Of a stretch of DNA of 64,000 nucleotides, positions 54,110 to 63,321 are shown one piece after another. Position 1 is the first letter of the stretch. Every line of letters starts with the position of its first letter. The translations under genes were made by a program, and so were the position numbers. Below the pieces are notes generated by a model, which saw only the letters and a program-made list of their open reading frames with translations, had not been told where the DNA came from and did no database searches. The DNA is from Candidatus Poribacteria bacterium (GTDB lineage Bacteria > Poribacteria > WGA-4E > WGA-3G), in the NCBI GenBank assembly GCA_022827225.1, contig JAJDTJ010000106.1, positions 1-64,000 on the forward strand, in the 5' to 3' direction.

Positions 54110-54871
54110 CTATGCGTTTGCGATCTTTAAAAAACTGGCGACGATTCGACAAAATTGCGGAAATTGGTCGAGGTAAGAGAAGTGTCCTGCCTCTTTCAGT
54201 ACCACTAATCCGGCATCAGGTATCTCACGTTCCATGACTTTTCCGAACCATATAGGTGTATCTTTATCGTGTTCGCCCCAGATAAGGAGCGTTGATGCGG
54301 AGATCCGAGGTAACAGAGAACGCAGGTCTTGGTTCACGACTTTAACAAGTGTGGCGCGCATCTCTCCGGCATTTTGATAATCTTTAGAGCCGAGTTGTGC
54401 GGAGAGCGCGTTCGCAAGTCGTGCGCCGGGTGTTCCACACCGTCGGATCCATTTACCTGCTTTTGCTAGCGCTACCCGTAGGTAATATTTTGTAGTCCGT
54501 TTTGGTGTAAGTCCGGCACTATCGACAAGGATGAGTTTGTCCACTTTCTCGGGGTGTTCCGCTGAAAGGATAATCGAGATTCTTCCGCCAAAGGAGTGAC
54601 CGATGAGATGTGCCTTAGAAATGTCAAATTTTTCCAGAAATGCGGTGACCAACTGTGCGTAGTCGGACGAGTCCCAAGGTGTAGGGGGTATTTGACTGTT
54701 CCCGAATCCGGGTAGGTCGAGTGCGTAGACTTTGTGGGATAGTGAAAGCCATTTGAAGACAGGTTGAAAGCTTGCGGCTTCACCGCCCCAGCCGTGTAGT
54801 AAGATGACAACATCGCCCTCTCCGGCGACCTGATATGATATATTGAGATTGTTAATTTCTGTACTTGGCAT
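54110..54871 (-). CDS. Alpha/beta hydrolase inside the dcw cluster
   Basis: 253 aa. The nucleophile elbow is GHSFGG (Ser93 from this start), preceded by LLHGWGGEAASF at the oxyanion loop. ILIWGEHD-like LLIWGEHDKD holds the acid and EAGHFSYLDQFP the catalytic His. No signal peptide is seen, so it is cytosolic. It lies between murE and murF, where no hydrolase is usual, with 25- and 42-bp gaps. Substrate unknown; an ester or peptide of cell-wall or lipid metabolism is a guess. Confidence 0.88.
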   Translation of the reverse strand: MPSTEINNLNISYQVAGEGDVVILLHGWGGEAASFQPVFKWLSLSHKVYALDLPGFGNSQIPPTPWDSSDYAQLVTAFLEKFDISKAHLIGHSFGGRISIILSAEHPEKVDKLILVDSAGLTPKRTTKYYLRVALAKAGKWIRRCGTPGARLANALSAQLGSKDYQNAGEMRATLVKVVNQDLRSLLPRISASTLLIWGEHDKDTPIWFGKVMEREIPDAGLVVLKEAGHFSYLDQFPQFCRIVASFLKIANA

Positions 54872-54899
54872 CAATGACTCTTTCGCGTTTTCTGAACCG

Positions 54900-56381
54900 T
54901 TAGCGTGATTCTAAAAAGTCCGCAGCGGTAACCCTATCGTCAAAAGGAAATCTTTTGCCGTGGATTTCTTGATAATCCTCATGTCCTTTACCTGCGATTA
55001 CAACGACGTCGCCTGATTTTGCTGTTGCGATTGCGTGGTGGATAGCGTCACGTCTGCCTGAAATACACACATATTTTGCATCATGTGGTAAATTCGACAC
55101 AATTTGTGCAATAATTTGATCAGGGTTTTCAGTTCTCGGGTTGTCAGAGGTAATTACGGTGTAATCGGCGATTTGTGCGGAAATATTTCCCATTTTGGGA
55201 CGTTTTCCGTTATCTCGGTCCCCGCCGCACCCGAAAACGCAAATGAGTTTTCGTTTGGTGATCCGCCTTGCAGCAGTCAGTATATTTTCTAACCCATCGG
55301 GTGTGTGTGCATAATCAACAATAACAGCAAAGTCTTGTCCATGATCGACGAGTTCAAATCTGCCGGGGACAACTGTATCGGCAAGTCCGTTCTGAATGGC
55401 GGACACAGGAGAATCATACCGAAATCCGACAGCGATAGCTGCGAGGGCGTTATAGATGTTATAGTCCCCGATCAATCGCAGCTTAACTGGGAAACGTCCT
55501 GCTGGTGTAATCGCAGTGAACGCTGATTTGTTATACGAAAACGCTATATCTTCACCCTGCAGTTCCGCCTTGTTATTGAGTCCATACGTCAAAATTTGTC
55601 GGCTTGTACAAACTTCCGCGATACATGCCGTTACAGGCGTGTCGCTATTCAAAATTGCGAACCCGTGATCGTTGAGTTGCTCAAATAGCATCAGTTTCGC
55701 TTTTAGGTATTCTTCCATCGTTTGATGGTAATCGAGATGGTCTTGTGTGAAATTTGTAAAGACTGCGGTGTCAAAGGTGAGTCCTGCCAAGCGTTGTAGT
55801 GCTAATCCTTGAGAGGAGGTTTCCATGGTAACGTATTCTACACCCTCTGCGACGAATTGTTGAAAAAGAGCGTGAAGTGCGAATGCGTCAGGCGTTGTGA
55901 GCGAAGTGGGGATTATTTTTTCTTCGCCGCGTGCGTTTGTATATCGGTGTCCGACTGTCCCGATGAGTGCGACTCTTTGTCCGTATGCTTTGAGTATTGC
56001 GTAGATCAGATGCGCGGTTGACGTTTTGCCGTTGGTGCCTGTAATACCGATGAGTTTGAGGTGTTTTGCGGGATTACCGTGCCAATTCGCCGCGAGCAGG
56101 GAGAGTGCGCGTCGCCCATTAGGGACCTGTAAGTAGGTCGTAGAGGTAGCCGATATTTCCAGCGCTGTTAGCGGTTTTTCGCCTATGATGCCGGCGGCTC
56201 CCTTCCGAAGTGCATCGGTTATGAAAGCGTGACTGTCCACATGGATACCTTGATAACAGACAAAAAGGTTACCGGGTTCGACTTCCCGATTGTCGCTGAC
56301 GATACCGGTAATATCAATATCAAGGGGTCCGGTATTCGCGATAGGATTTAATCCATGGAGTAGGTCCCGAAATTTCACCAT
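54900..56381 (-). CDS. murE: UDP-MurNAc-tripeptide synthetase, meso-diaminopimelate type
   Basis: 493 aa. The ATP loop is GITGTNGKT at 112-120. The motif SDNPRTENP has the DNPR quartet that binds meso-diaminopimelate rather than lysine. KGHEDYQ and FDDR close the enzyme. This indicates mDAP-type peptidoglycan. AGGAG lies just before the ATG, in a 17-bp tandem duplication at the ftsI junction. Confidence 0.95.
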   Translation of the reverse strand: MVKFRDLLHGLNPIANTGPLDIDITGIVSDNREVEPGNLFVCYQGIHVDSHAFITDALRKGAAGIIGEKPLTALEISATSTTYLQVPNGRRALSLLAANWHGNPAKHLKLIGITGTNGKTSTAHLIYAILKAYGQRVALIGTVGHRYTNARGEEKIIPTSLTTPDAFALHALFQQFVAEGVEYVTMETSSQGLALQRLAGLTFDTAVFTNFTQDHLDYHQTMEEYLKAKLMLFEQLNDHGFAILNSDTPVTACIAEVCTSRQILTYGLNNKAELQGEDIAFSYNKSAFTAITPAGRFPVKLRLIGDYNIYNALAAIAVGFRYDSPVSAIQNGLADTVVPGRFELVDHGQDFAVIVDYAHTPDGLENILTAARRITKRKLICVFGCGGDRDNGKRPKMGNISAQIADYTVITSDNPRTENPDQIIAQIVSNLPHDAKYVCISGRRDAIHHAIATAKSGDVVVIAGKGHEDYQEIHGKRFPFDDRVTAADFLESR

Positions 56382-56416
56382 CCTTCTCCTTTTACAATCC
56401 TTCTCCTTTTACAGCA
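56381..56416. repeat. Tandem duplication at the ftsI-murE junction
   Basis: The 17-bp unit TGTAAAAGGAGAAGGAT occurs twice in a row on the minus strand. The first copy is the end of ftsI, the second supplies the murE ribosome-binding site. Confidence 0.7.
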
Positions 56417-58188
56417 AGATTTTGCTGTGGCGGCTGCCCTGTTACAACAGGCGTGGATTGAGGGGTTTGCGGGTGTATGGGGTCGAGGAATTCTGTCTGT
56501 TTCAAGTATTGTATCGTTTGGGTAGCGATTTTCTGAAAAGTCGGTCCTACGATGCGTCCGCTGAATCGTGCGCCTGTTGGTTCATCAAGCATAACGATGA
56601 TTGATATCATCGGGTTCTCGGCTGGTAGGAATCCCATGAAAGACATAATCTCTTTTCCCAAGTATCCTCTGCCGCCTTTTTCCGCTTTTTGTGCGGTTCC
56701 TGTTTTTCCTGCGACCCGATAGCCTTCAACGCGTGCGCGCCGTCCGCTCCCTTCCTCAACGACTCCGACAAGGATTTCTGTCATCTGTTTAGCGACCTGC
56801 GGCTTCAGTACTTGCCGTACCTCGATGGGGTATGTTTTTTTGATTATCTGGCCGCTGCTGTCTCGAATTTCTGAGACGATATGCGGATGCAGAAGTTTCC
56901 CGCCGTTGGCAATAGTGTTTAATGCGTTTAGCATCTGTAGCGGTGTTACCATAATGCCTTGCCCAAAAGGCACGGAGCCGAGCGAGTGGGTATCCCAGCG
57001 TTGGACAGCGTCTAGGCTGCCCTTGTGTTCATAGGGAAGGTCCACACCGGTTGGTTTCCCAAATCCGTACTGTTCAATATAATTACCGAAGGCTTGATGT
57101 CCCAATTGTTCCACGATTTTAATCATACCGATGTTGCTAGATTTTTGGACGACTTCATTAAGTGTCAACCATCCTTTCGGTGAAACATCCTTAATAATCC
57201 TACCGTTTGAGAGTCGGTACCGTCCATTCTCGCAGAAGACCGTTGACTCAGGGGTCATAATGCCTTCGTTTAGGACGGCGGAAGATGCGATAATTTTAAA
57301 GATTGAGCCGGGTTCATAAGCGAACCAAACACCGAGGTTCCGTTTTGCTTCCTCGCTGCTATCGGTATACGCGTTCAAATCGTAGGTCGGGTAACTGGCG
57401 AGGGCGAGTATCTCTGCGGTTCGTGCTGCCATGACGATCACAGTCCCACGAGGTGCGTTCCACTCTTTACAGGCGGCTGCCAATTCCTTTTCGGTGATAT
57501 CTTGGATGTATTCGTCGATGGTCAAGACGACGCTATATCCGTAATCATGCGTAGAGTCGCCGTTCGTTAGAAGTTTTATCGGTTCGTTTCGTGCTGCGGC
57601 TGCGCGCTGGGCAGCGTGACGTTCTTTTGCACTCAAAAGGTAATTATTGTACTGAAACTCAATCCCTTCACCCATATCTTGGTCATTTATGTGCCCAATG
57701 ACTTGGGATGCGAGTGAGCCTTTCGGATAGATGCGTTTCTGTTCAACCTTGTGTCCTATACCGCGGATGTCCTTCTCGATTGAACGAATCGCATCGAGCC
57801 GTTCGTAATCTACATCTCTCTTGAGCCAGACGAACTGCTTATCCCTACGGTCAAGTTTCTGCAGTAATTCGGACGCTGGGAGTTCTAAAACGGGTGCGAG
57901 TTTACGGGCAACATCTGCCGGACGGTCGCGCAAATATTGCGGATCGGCATAAACGGAGAGACTGTGACGACTCAACGCTAAAATATTCCCATCTCGGTCT
58001 AAAATTTTACCCCGTTTTATCGTGGCTGTCCGTGGAGAAAACCAGGTGCGTTCCGCTGTCTCCTCACGCGTTGCGTCGTTAGATATCTGTAATTTGAACA
58101 ACTTACCGATCAGTAGTAGGAACCCTACCTGCATCACGATAAGTACAAAGACAAGGCGACGAATGGATAAATACGGTTTGTTTTTCAT
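56392..58188 (-). CDS. ftsI: Septal peptidoglycan transpeptidase (class B PBP)
   Basis: 598 aa. An N-terminal transmembrane helix (LVFVLIVMQVGFLLLIGKLF) anchors a periplasmic protein. PBP motifs are SIFK near 305, SSN near 360 and KTGT near 505. The MKNKPYLSI start has AGGG 7 bases upstream and is preferred over the TTG 15 bases earlier. It acts with FtsW to crosslink septal wall. Confidence 0.94.
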   Translation of the reverse strand: MKNKPYLSIRRLVFVLIVMQVGFLLLIGKLFKLQISNDATREETAERTWFSPRTATIKRGKILDRDGNILALSRHSLSVYADPQYLRDRPADVARKLAPVLELPASELLQKLDRRDKQFVWLKRDVDYERLDAIRSIEKDIRGIGHKVEQKRIYPKGSLASQVIGHINDQDMGEGIEFQYNNYLLSAKERHAAQRAAAARNEPIKLLTNGDSTHDYGYSVVLTIDEYIQDITEKELAAACKEWNAPRGTVIVMAARTAEILALASYPTYDLNAYTDSSEEAKRNLGVWFAYEPGSIFKIIASSAVLNEGIMTPESTVFCENGRYRLSNGRIIKDVSPKGWLTLNEVVQKSSNIGMIKIVEQLGHQAFGNYIEQYGFGKPTGVDLPYEHKGSLDAVQRWDTHSLGSVPFGQGIMVTPLQMLNALNTIANGGKLLHPHIVSEIRDSSGQIIKKTYPIEVRQVLKPQVAKQMTEILVGVVEEGSGRRARVEGYRVAGKTGTAQKAEKGGRGYLGKEIMSFMGFLPAENPMISIIVMLDEPTGARFSGRIVGPTFQKIATQTIQYLKQTEFLDPIHPQTPQSTPVVTGQPPQQNLAVKGEGL

Positions 58189-58266
58189 ACTTTTCCCTAT
58201 CAAGATTATTATTATGATTCCAAATACCTACCAAATAAGACGGCAGGCAAATTGTAAAAAACAAAG

Positions 58267-58590
58267 TTATTTGTCCCATATTATCTGTGAGGTTTCCGTG
58301 GGTTCAACCAGTTTCAGTTCAGTGACGATTTTCCGAATCTTCTGGATACTCGTTAGTGCTGATTCTTCCAACTCAAGTCGGTGAATTTCATCCTGAACAG
58401 AATTTTTCTGCCTTTCATAGACAGGTTGGCGTCGTAAAGCGACATCTTTAGCGTAAGACGAAAACCAGATGCTACCGGCAAAAACACAAAAAGAGAGTCC
58501 AAAAACGACGTAGACCAACGGGAACCTCTTTTTCGGCTTGGGTTCCTCTATTTTTCTGATACGTGCTGAATGGAAATCTGATGTTTGCAT
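58267..58590 (-). CDS. ftsL: Cell division protein FtsL-like
   Basis: 107 aa. One transmembrane helix at about 25-45 (LVYVVFGLSFCVFAGSIWFSS) is followed by a coiled coil (VYERQKNSVQDEIHRLELEE, then SIQKIRKIVTELKLVEP). This is the layout of FtsL, and its place between rsmH and ftsI is the canonical one. The sequence family is poorly conserved, so the call leans on position. Confidence 0.85.
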   Translation of the reverse strand: MQTSDFHSARIRKIEEPKPKKRFPLVYVVFGLSFCVFAGSIWFSSYAKDVALRRQPVYERQKNSVQDEIHRLELEESALTSIQKIRKIVTELKLVEPTETSQIIWDK

Positions 58591-58763
58591 TTTTTAGTTT
58601 CCTGACAGGTTTTCGGGAACAGAGTCGCTCTATATCACTATCACTGGATCACTATCACTGGACGCCTATTTTCTGAAGGTTTTGGGTTTGTTTGATGACA
58701 AATCCCTTATAATTTCTAACGTTGAAGATTATATTTAAGATACATTTTTTTAGCACTGAAAGT

Positions 58764-59717
58764 CTACAATTTGCGAGCAACGCGGAGTTTAGCACTCCGT
58801 GATCTCGGGTTGTGTTGAACCTCAGTTACATCTGGTAACACTGGACGTTTTGTGAGAATCTCTACTGATGGATTGTGTTGACAGATACAAATCGGCGTTT
58901 TAGGTGGACAAAGGCACATTCGCGCCCATGTCTGAAATCGATGTTTGACGATCCTATCCTCAAGTGAATGAAAAGTGATAACACACAAGCATCCGTTGGG
59001 TTTCAACAGTGTGACTGCGGCATCCAAACCTGCCATAAGGTTTTCGAGTTCGGCGTTAACATAAATCCGCAGTGCCTGAAACACACGAGTGGCTGGATGG
59101 ATTTTGGACCCACCTTTTGGGACAGATTGCGTCACAATGTTTGCCAGCTGCGTTGTTGTGGTTATCGGTTCGTGTCGCCGCGCCGCAACAATCCGATGTG
59201 CGATCCGTTTGGCGAAGCGTTCTTCGCCGTACCGTTTGAAAATATCAACAAGGACATCTACTGTGCTATCGTTGACCACTTGCATAGCTGTCAGCATCGT
59301 TTTCGCATCTGTATCGTTCTCGTGTCCGGGATTCATGCGCATGTCCAAGGGACCGGTGTGGTTAAAACTAAACCCTCGGTGTGGGGCATCTAACTGCAGA
59401 GACGACACGCCTAAGTCGAGTAGAATACCGTCTACAGCATGAATCGCATGGCTTTCGAGGAGGACGTTCATCTCAGCAAAATTGCCGTTAATTAAGGAGA
59501 ACCGATCCGCGAAAATCTGTAATCTATCCTTTGCCACGGTGAGTGCATCGGTATCGAGATCAATCCCGAAGACGTGTCCATTCGGTGCGGAGGCTTTTAA
59601 GATGGCGGTACTATGTCCGCCTAATCCGACAGTGCCATCTATGTAAATACCATCCGATTTCGGTTTAAGAAAGCCGACGACTTTGTCACCTAAGACAGGG
59701 ATATGGTTGATGTCCAT
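58764..59717 (-). CDS. rsmH: 16S rRNA m4C1402 methyltransferase
   Basis: 317 aa from the ATG at 59717. It methylates C1402 of 16S rRNA. HIPVLGDKVV at the start, YIDGTVGLGGHSTAIL (SAM loop), DLGVSSLQLDAPHRGFSF and FHSLEDRIVKHRF are the family landmarks. It opens the dcw cluster as usual. The ATG matches where relatives begin, although the site is weak and a TTG 45 bases upstream is in frame. mraZ, its usual neighbour, is absent. Confidence 0.95.
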   Translation of the reverse strand: MDINHIPVLGDKVVGFLKPKSDGIYIDGTVGLGGHSTAILKASAPNGHVFGIDLDTDALTVAKDRLQIFADRFSLINGNFAEMNVLLESHAIHAVDGILLDLGVSSLQLDAPHRGFSFNHTGPLDMRMNPGHENDTDAKTMLTAMQVVNDSTVDVLVDIFKRYGEERFAKRIAHRIVAARRHEPITTTTQLANIVTQSVPKGGSKIHPATRVFQALRIYVNAELENLMAGLDAAVTLLKPNGCLCVITFHSLEDRIVKHRFQTWARMCLCPPKTPICICQHNPSVEILTKRPVLPDVTEVQHNPRSRSAKLRVARKL

Positions 59718-59757
59718 AGTTTTTTGTATACGCCCTGATACTTTAATAATGAAGTGT

Positions 59758-59774
59758 AGCAAGAATCATGCCAA
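59758..59774 (-). promoter_or_regulatory. Possible sigma54 (-24/-12) promoter ahead of rsmH
   Basis: On the minus strand TTGGCATGATTCTTGCT fits the -24/-12 consensus with one mismatch (T for C after TGGCA). The rsmH ATG is about 40 bp downstream. No sigma54 gene or activator is visible in the window. Confidence 0.4.
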
Positions 59775-59802
59775 TTTATTTTTTCGTGTTGACGGGTTAG
59801 CA

Positions 59803-60768
59803 TCACGGGTCTATGCGGTTTTGATAGATAGCCGTTACGAGTTCCATTGTCTTGACTGCATCCTCAAAACAGGTTAATGGCTGTTGGTCTTGTTGGATAC
59901 AATCGACAAAATGCCGACTCTCTGCATAGAACCCGTAAGTTTTATAGGTTTCATTAGAACCGGCTGCCTCTTCAGTCGTGATTTCGGTTGTGCCTTCGGG
60001 GGTGTGAAGGACGGCGCGTCCACCTGCATCGGGGTTGATATAAGCAGAAATCGCCCGCGCGTGCATCTCAAAGATATGTATGCGTCCGCCAACTGCCCAA
60101 TTCGTGCAAAGATACCCGGAAGCACCACTCATAAATTTGACGAGTGCGTTGAAACTGTTCTCTCGTTCGGAGCTGAAACTGTTGATGTCGCTTGCGACGG
60201 CTTTCACTTCGCCACCGCCAAGCCATCGAAGCGCGTCTACCGCGTGAATCGCGTCACAGGTTAAAACATCTATCACACCGTCGTAGTAGAGTGCATTCGG
60301 TGTATTTTTATGGAAGGTTGACATGCACTGGATAATCGGACCGCGTTCCTCGACTATCGTTTTAACCTTCTGTAAGAGTGGAATAAAACGGCGATTAAAG
60401 CCGACCATCGTTTTACAGTCGTTCTTTTCCGCAGCGAGTGCCATCTCCTTCGTCTGGTGGAGCGTAACACCCGGTGGCTTTTCAATAAAGACGTGGAGTC
60501 CTTGTGATAGACAGTGGATAGTAAGCGGATAGAGGTGTTGTGGCGGCATCAAAATATACACAGCATCAGGAGACGTTTTTTCGAGCATCTCGCGATAGTC
60601 GGTGAACGTCTGATCAATCTCAAATCGTTCGGCTGTTGCTTGAAGTTTCGATGGTACAAGATCACACAATCCGACAAGGTTCACATCTTCACATTCGCTG
60701 AGCGACGGATAGTGGACACCGTTTGCCATTCCACCGGCTCCAATGAGTGCAATATTGACTTTCTTCAT
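59803..60768 (-). CDS. Gfo/Idh/MocA-family oxidoreductase (second)
   Basis: 321 aa. ALIGAGGMANGVHYPSL is the cofactor loop; EKPPGVTLHQT near 98 holds the family Lys; the domain after VMAIHAVDALRWLGGG-like (ACDAIHAVDALRWLGG) carries the Asp/His substrate region. GAGGAGG lies ahead of the ATG. It is convergent with nothing and precedes the dcw cluster on the same strand, 41 bp from the sigma54-like site. Likely a sugar or inositol dehydrogenase. Confidence 0.88.
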   Translation of the reverse strand: MKKVNIALIGAGGMANGVHYPSLSECEDVNLVGLCDLVPSKLQATAERFEIDQTFTDYREMLEKTSPDAVYILMPPQHLYPLTIHCLSQGLHVFIEKPPGVTLHQTKEMALAAEKNDCKTMVGFNRRFIPLLQKVKTIVEERGPIIQCMSTFHKNTPNALYYDGVIDVLTCDAIHAVDALRWLGGGEVKAVASDINSFSSERENSFNALVKFMSGASGYLCTNWAVGGRIHIFEMHARAISAYINPDAGGRAVLHTPEGTTEITTEEAAGSNETYKTYGFYAESRHFVDCIQQDQQPLTCFEDAVKTMELVTAIYQNRIDP

Positions 60769-60872
60769 TTCGGATCCTCCTCGTAAATCTTTTCTTGCAT
60801 GTTACAAGAGGGCGTGTTAAAATGCAACGAACTTTTGATTATTGGTAGCACGCGAAGGAGGGACTCTAATTG

Positions 60873-61751
60873 ATGGCAGATCATACCGAAAAACGTTTCC
60901 CCAAAAAAGTGATATACGAGACGGATATGTGCTCCGACGTAGATGATGTCGGAGCACTGGCTGTACTACATGCTTTAGCAGACAATGAAGAAGCGGAAAT
61001 TCTTGCTGTTTCCTTCAATGAGGTGCATCCGAGCGGTGCTAACGCGATTCGCGCGATAAATACGTGGTACAACCGCGGTGAGATACCTGTCGGTATCTGT
61101 AAAGGCGATCTCGCTGACCCGGATCCGTCAAGGTACCTGGATAAAGTCGCTAATTTCCCGCACGATTCGTCCGCTGTTGAGACACCGAGTTCGCTTGAAC
61201 TCTATCAGCAGGTGTTAGGCGAGCAACCCGACAACTCCGTAACGATTATCAGCGTCGGATTTCTTAACAATCTTTACGATCTCTTGAAAACCAATCCGAA
61301 TCTCGTCTCACAAAAGGTTACCGAATTGGTCGTGATGGCACTGCTTGTAGACGATCCGTTCAACACACGCCAGCACAACCTCGTTGATAAGTCGGCGTAC
61401 GTAATCCGTAATTGGCCCACACGGCTTGTTATCAGTCAGCACGGCGAGACTGTACAGACTGGTTCGAGACTTGCAGATGCGTCTCCAGAGAATCCAGTAC
61501 GGGAAGCGTATTATTGGTGGTCCGGTGAGAAGCATGGTGAGCGTTCCAGTTGGGATCAACTTGCGGTCTTATACGGTGTGCGCGGTGTCTGTGACTATTT
61601 CACCGAAATTGCGGAAGGCAAAGGTCGGTTATCAAACGGGTATGAATGGGAGCTGAAACCCTGTTTTCGGTCCTATCTAGAACCTCGGTTATCGGATAGC
61701 GAACTTGCCGATATTATTGAGGGTTTGATGATTAAACCACCACGAAAATAA
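60873..61751 (+). CDS. Inosine-uridine-type nucleoside hydrolase
   Basis: 292 aa. ETDMCSDVDDVGALA near residue 16 is the Ca-binding Asp cluster of nucleoside N-ribohydrolases; GICKGDLADPDPSRYL and EIAEGKGRLSNG-like segments follow. It cleaves the N-glycosidic bond of nucleosides. GGAGG is placed upstream of TTG-ATG; either could start, and the ATG is taken. The pair with the oxidoreductase is divergent. Confidence 0.85.
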   Translation: MADHTEKRFPKKVIYETDMCSDVDDVGALAVLHALADNEEAEILAVSFNEVHPSGANAIRAINTWYNRGEIPVGICKGDLADPDPSRYLDKVANFPHDSSAVETPSSLELYQQVLGEQPDNSVTIISVGFLNNLYDLLKTNPNLVSQKVTELVVMALLVDDPFNTRQHNLVDKSAYVIRNWPTRLVISQHGETVQTGSRLADASPENPVREAYYWWSGEKHGERSSWDQLAVLYGVRGVCDYFTEIAEGKGRLSNGYEWELKPCFRSYLEPRLSDSELADIIEGLMIKPPRK

Positions 61752-61786
61752 TCAGGATTTATGCAAAAAATCAGCTGATATTTCTC

Positions 61787-61911
61787 AGGACTTACGCAAT
61801 TTTGAAAATATGACGCTCTGTTAGCGGATAAACCCTCAAAAACAGAGGCGTTCTCAGGGCACAGGAAACCAACGGTCTCCTATGGTACAAAAGAGCAATC
61901 TGTGTAAGTCC
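61787..61911. mobile_element. MITE-like element, copy B
   Basis: 125 bp, ends AGGACTTACGCA and TGTGTAAGTCCT (one mismatch to the other end). Interior and ends match the copy at 19245-19368. It sits downstream of the nucleoside hydrolase gene. Confidence 0.75.
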
Positions 61912-61926
61912 TATCTCTATGAAATG

Positions 61927-62703
61927 TTATTCTCCCCGCAACAGTGCTGCGATGTCTTCTGGGACCTTCACTTCATTTTTTGTCTCAAAGTCTTCAACGC
62001 TTTTATAGCTGTAACTGTTATGGAATGAAGCAGCGATGTCAACTCCCTTGTCCTTGGCAGTCATTAGGTCTGCTTCGGCGCGCTCCCACTCTTTTATGTG
62101 CAACCACACGACACCGCGCTTGTAGTAGGCGTTGGCATAATTGGGTTTCAGTTTTAGTGCCGCGGTATAGTCTCCGATGGCTTTGGTGTGCTTGCCGATG
62201 TAGCTGTAGGCGGTGCCGCGTCTTATGTAGTCTTCGACTATTTTCGGATTGAGCCTCAAACTTGCCGTGTAAAACTTAATGTATTCTTTAGCCTCCTCCG
62301 CATTCTTAATGAGTCCACGAGGCGGCCCGCCATTTCGATCTTGACAGACAAGGGTAAAACTCCACACCCCAGCCGCTCCGAGTTTACTAACAAGGGTTCG
62401 ACTCCCGATTTCATAAATCTCAATATCGGTCATTTTTTCGATTTCACTTTGAGGTGCAGCGAACCTTTCTGCGCGTGCGTGTTCTTCCGCTTCTCTTTCC
62501 TTCCGTTTATCTTGGATTCGCTTGACAATGGTATCGATATCGGGTTGATTCGCCAACAATTTATGTCGATCAACAGAGTAATCACCTTTACCGGGCCGGA
62601 TCTGTCGAATAAATCGGGGCACCTGAGAGGCACCGAGTTTGTCGGTAAGGATTTTAACCCCCATTTCATAAAGTTCATCGTCTGTCATTTCGAGTGTGTT
62701 CAT
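61927..62703 (-). CDS. Antitoxin-domain/TPR fusion protein, partner of PIN toxin (copy 2)
   Basis: 258 aa. It shares with the copy at 3680-4522 the N-terminal MTDDELYEMGVKILTDKLG domain, the GDYSVDRHKLLANQPDIDT segment, the second half-domain (MTDIEIYEIGSRTLVSKLG), and then two to three TPR units (NAYYKRGVVWLHIKEWERAEADLM). The C-terminal 60 residues differ (KSVEDFETKNEVKVPEDIAALLRGE). Its start overlaps the PIN gene by 29 bp. Here it has fewer TPR units, so the family's repeats vary. Confidence 0.78.
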   Translation of the reverse strand: MNTLEMTDDELYEMGVKILTDKLGASQVPRFIRQIRPGKGDYSVDRHKLLANQPDIDTIVKRIQDKRKEREAEEHARAERFAAPQSEIEKMTDIEIYEIGSRTLVSKLGAAGVWSFTLVCQDRNGGPPRGLIKNAEEAKEYIKFYTASLRLNPKIVEDYIRRGTAYSYIGKHTKAIGDYTAALKLKPNYANAYYKRGVVWLHIKEWERAEADLMTAKDKGVDIAASFHNSYSYKSVEDFETKNEVKVPEDIAALLRGE

Positions 62704-63166
62704 TTCTTATCATCTCCTGAAACCATATAGAAGGATTTTCAACTCTGACGTGAAGTTGCCTGTTATAACGTTTTGCGATCTTGAGCAGCCCATCATCAGT
62801 TGTCAAAAAAACATCAACTGAACCGCTCTCAGCACAAGCGAGATGCAAAGCATCTAATTCTTTAAACCCCAAAGTTTCAAGCTGCTTGCGCCTCAATATT
62901 TCACCCGCTCCAACGGAAACAGTCTGGTGAGCGTCAGTTATTAGATTTTCAATCTGTAAGCGTTGGTCCAAGTCAGGGATTTGCTCTACTTCATCCATCA
63001 AAGCATCGCTGGAAATCCAATGCCAGTGTCCGGAAAGAATCTGAGCAAGAATTTGTCCGATAAATCCAGTTTCTTGATAGATTCGGATTTGCATTTGGTC
63101 ATCAAAAGAACGACTCAAACAGCAAGTATCAAGATAAATTCTCAAAGGTTGTAGGCCGGTTTGCAC
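62675..63166 (-). CDS. PIN-domain ribonuclease, probable toxin (copy 2)
   Basis: 163 aa from GTG at 63166. IYLDTCCL (Asp13), SSDALMDEVEQ, ELDALHLA and FLTTDD are the PIN motifs, the same as in the 4497-4985 copy with which it aligns along its length. The GTG start has GGAGTCTTGAG upstream, the same as the other copy. The promoter at 63234-63262 would place a longer start upstream of transcription. Followed by its antitoxin-TPR partner. Confidence 0.85.
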   Translation of the reverse strand: MQTGLQPLRIYLDTCCLSRSFDDQMQIRIYQETGFIGQILAQILSGHWHWISSDALMDEVEQIPDLDQRLQIENLITDAHQTVSVGAGEILRRKQLETLGFKELDALHLACAESGSVDVFLTTDDGLLKIAKRYNRQLHVRVENPSIWFQEMIRNEHTRNDRR

Positions 63167-63233
63167 GCGCGTCTCAAGACTCCATGGGACTATAGCAAGA
63201 TAGGACATACAAATCAGGTTCATCTTTTGAATT

Positions 63234-63262
63234 ATGATAATACAACACTGTGAAAATGTCAA
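63234..63262 (-). promoter_or_regulatory. Promoter of the second PIN/antitoxin pair
   Basis: On the minus strand TTGACA (63257-63262), 17 bp, TATCAT (63234-63239). It ends about 65 bp before the GTG start. Confidence 0.65.
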
Positions 63263-63292
63263 GATAAACATGATGGCATTTAAAAAATAAAG

Positions 63293-63321
63293 TTGATTTT
63301 TTTCCGAAAATATAGTACAAT
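63293..63321 (+). promoter_or_regulatory. Promoter of the hydantoinase B gene
   Basis: TTGATT (63293-63298), 17 bp, TACAAT (63316-63321). It is divergent from the PIN promoter in a 240-bp gap. Confidence 0.6.

Noticed and set aside
58633..58660. Two tandem copies of ATCACTATCACTGG, considered as CRISPR or operator repeats
   Set aside because: Only two units with no spacer; too little to call. They lie in the short gap between ftsL and rsmH.
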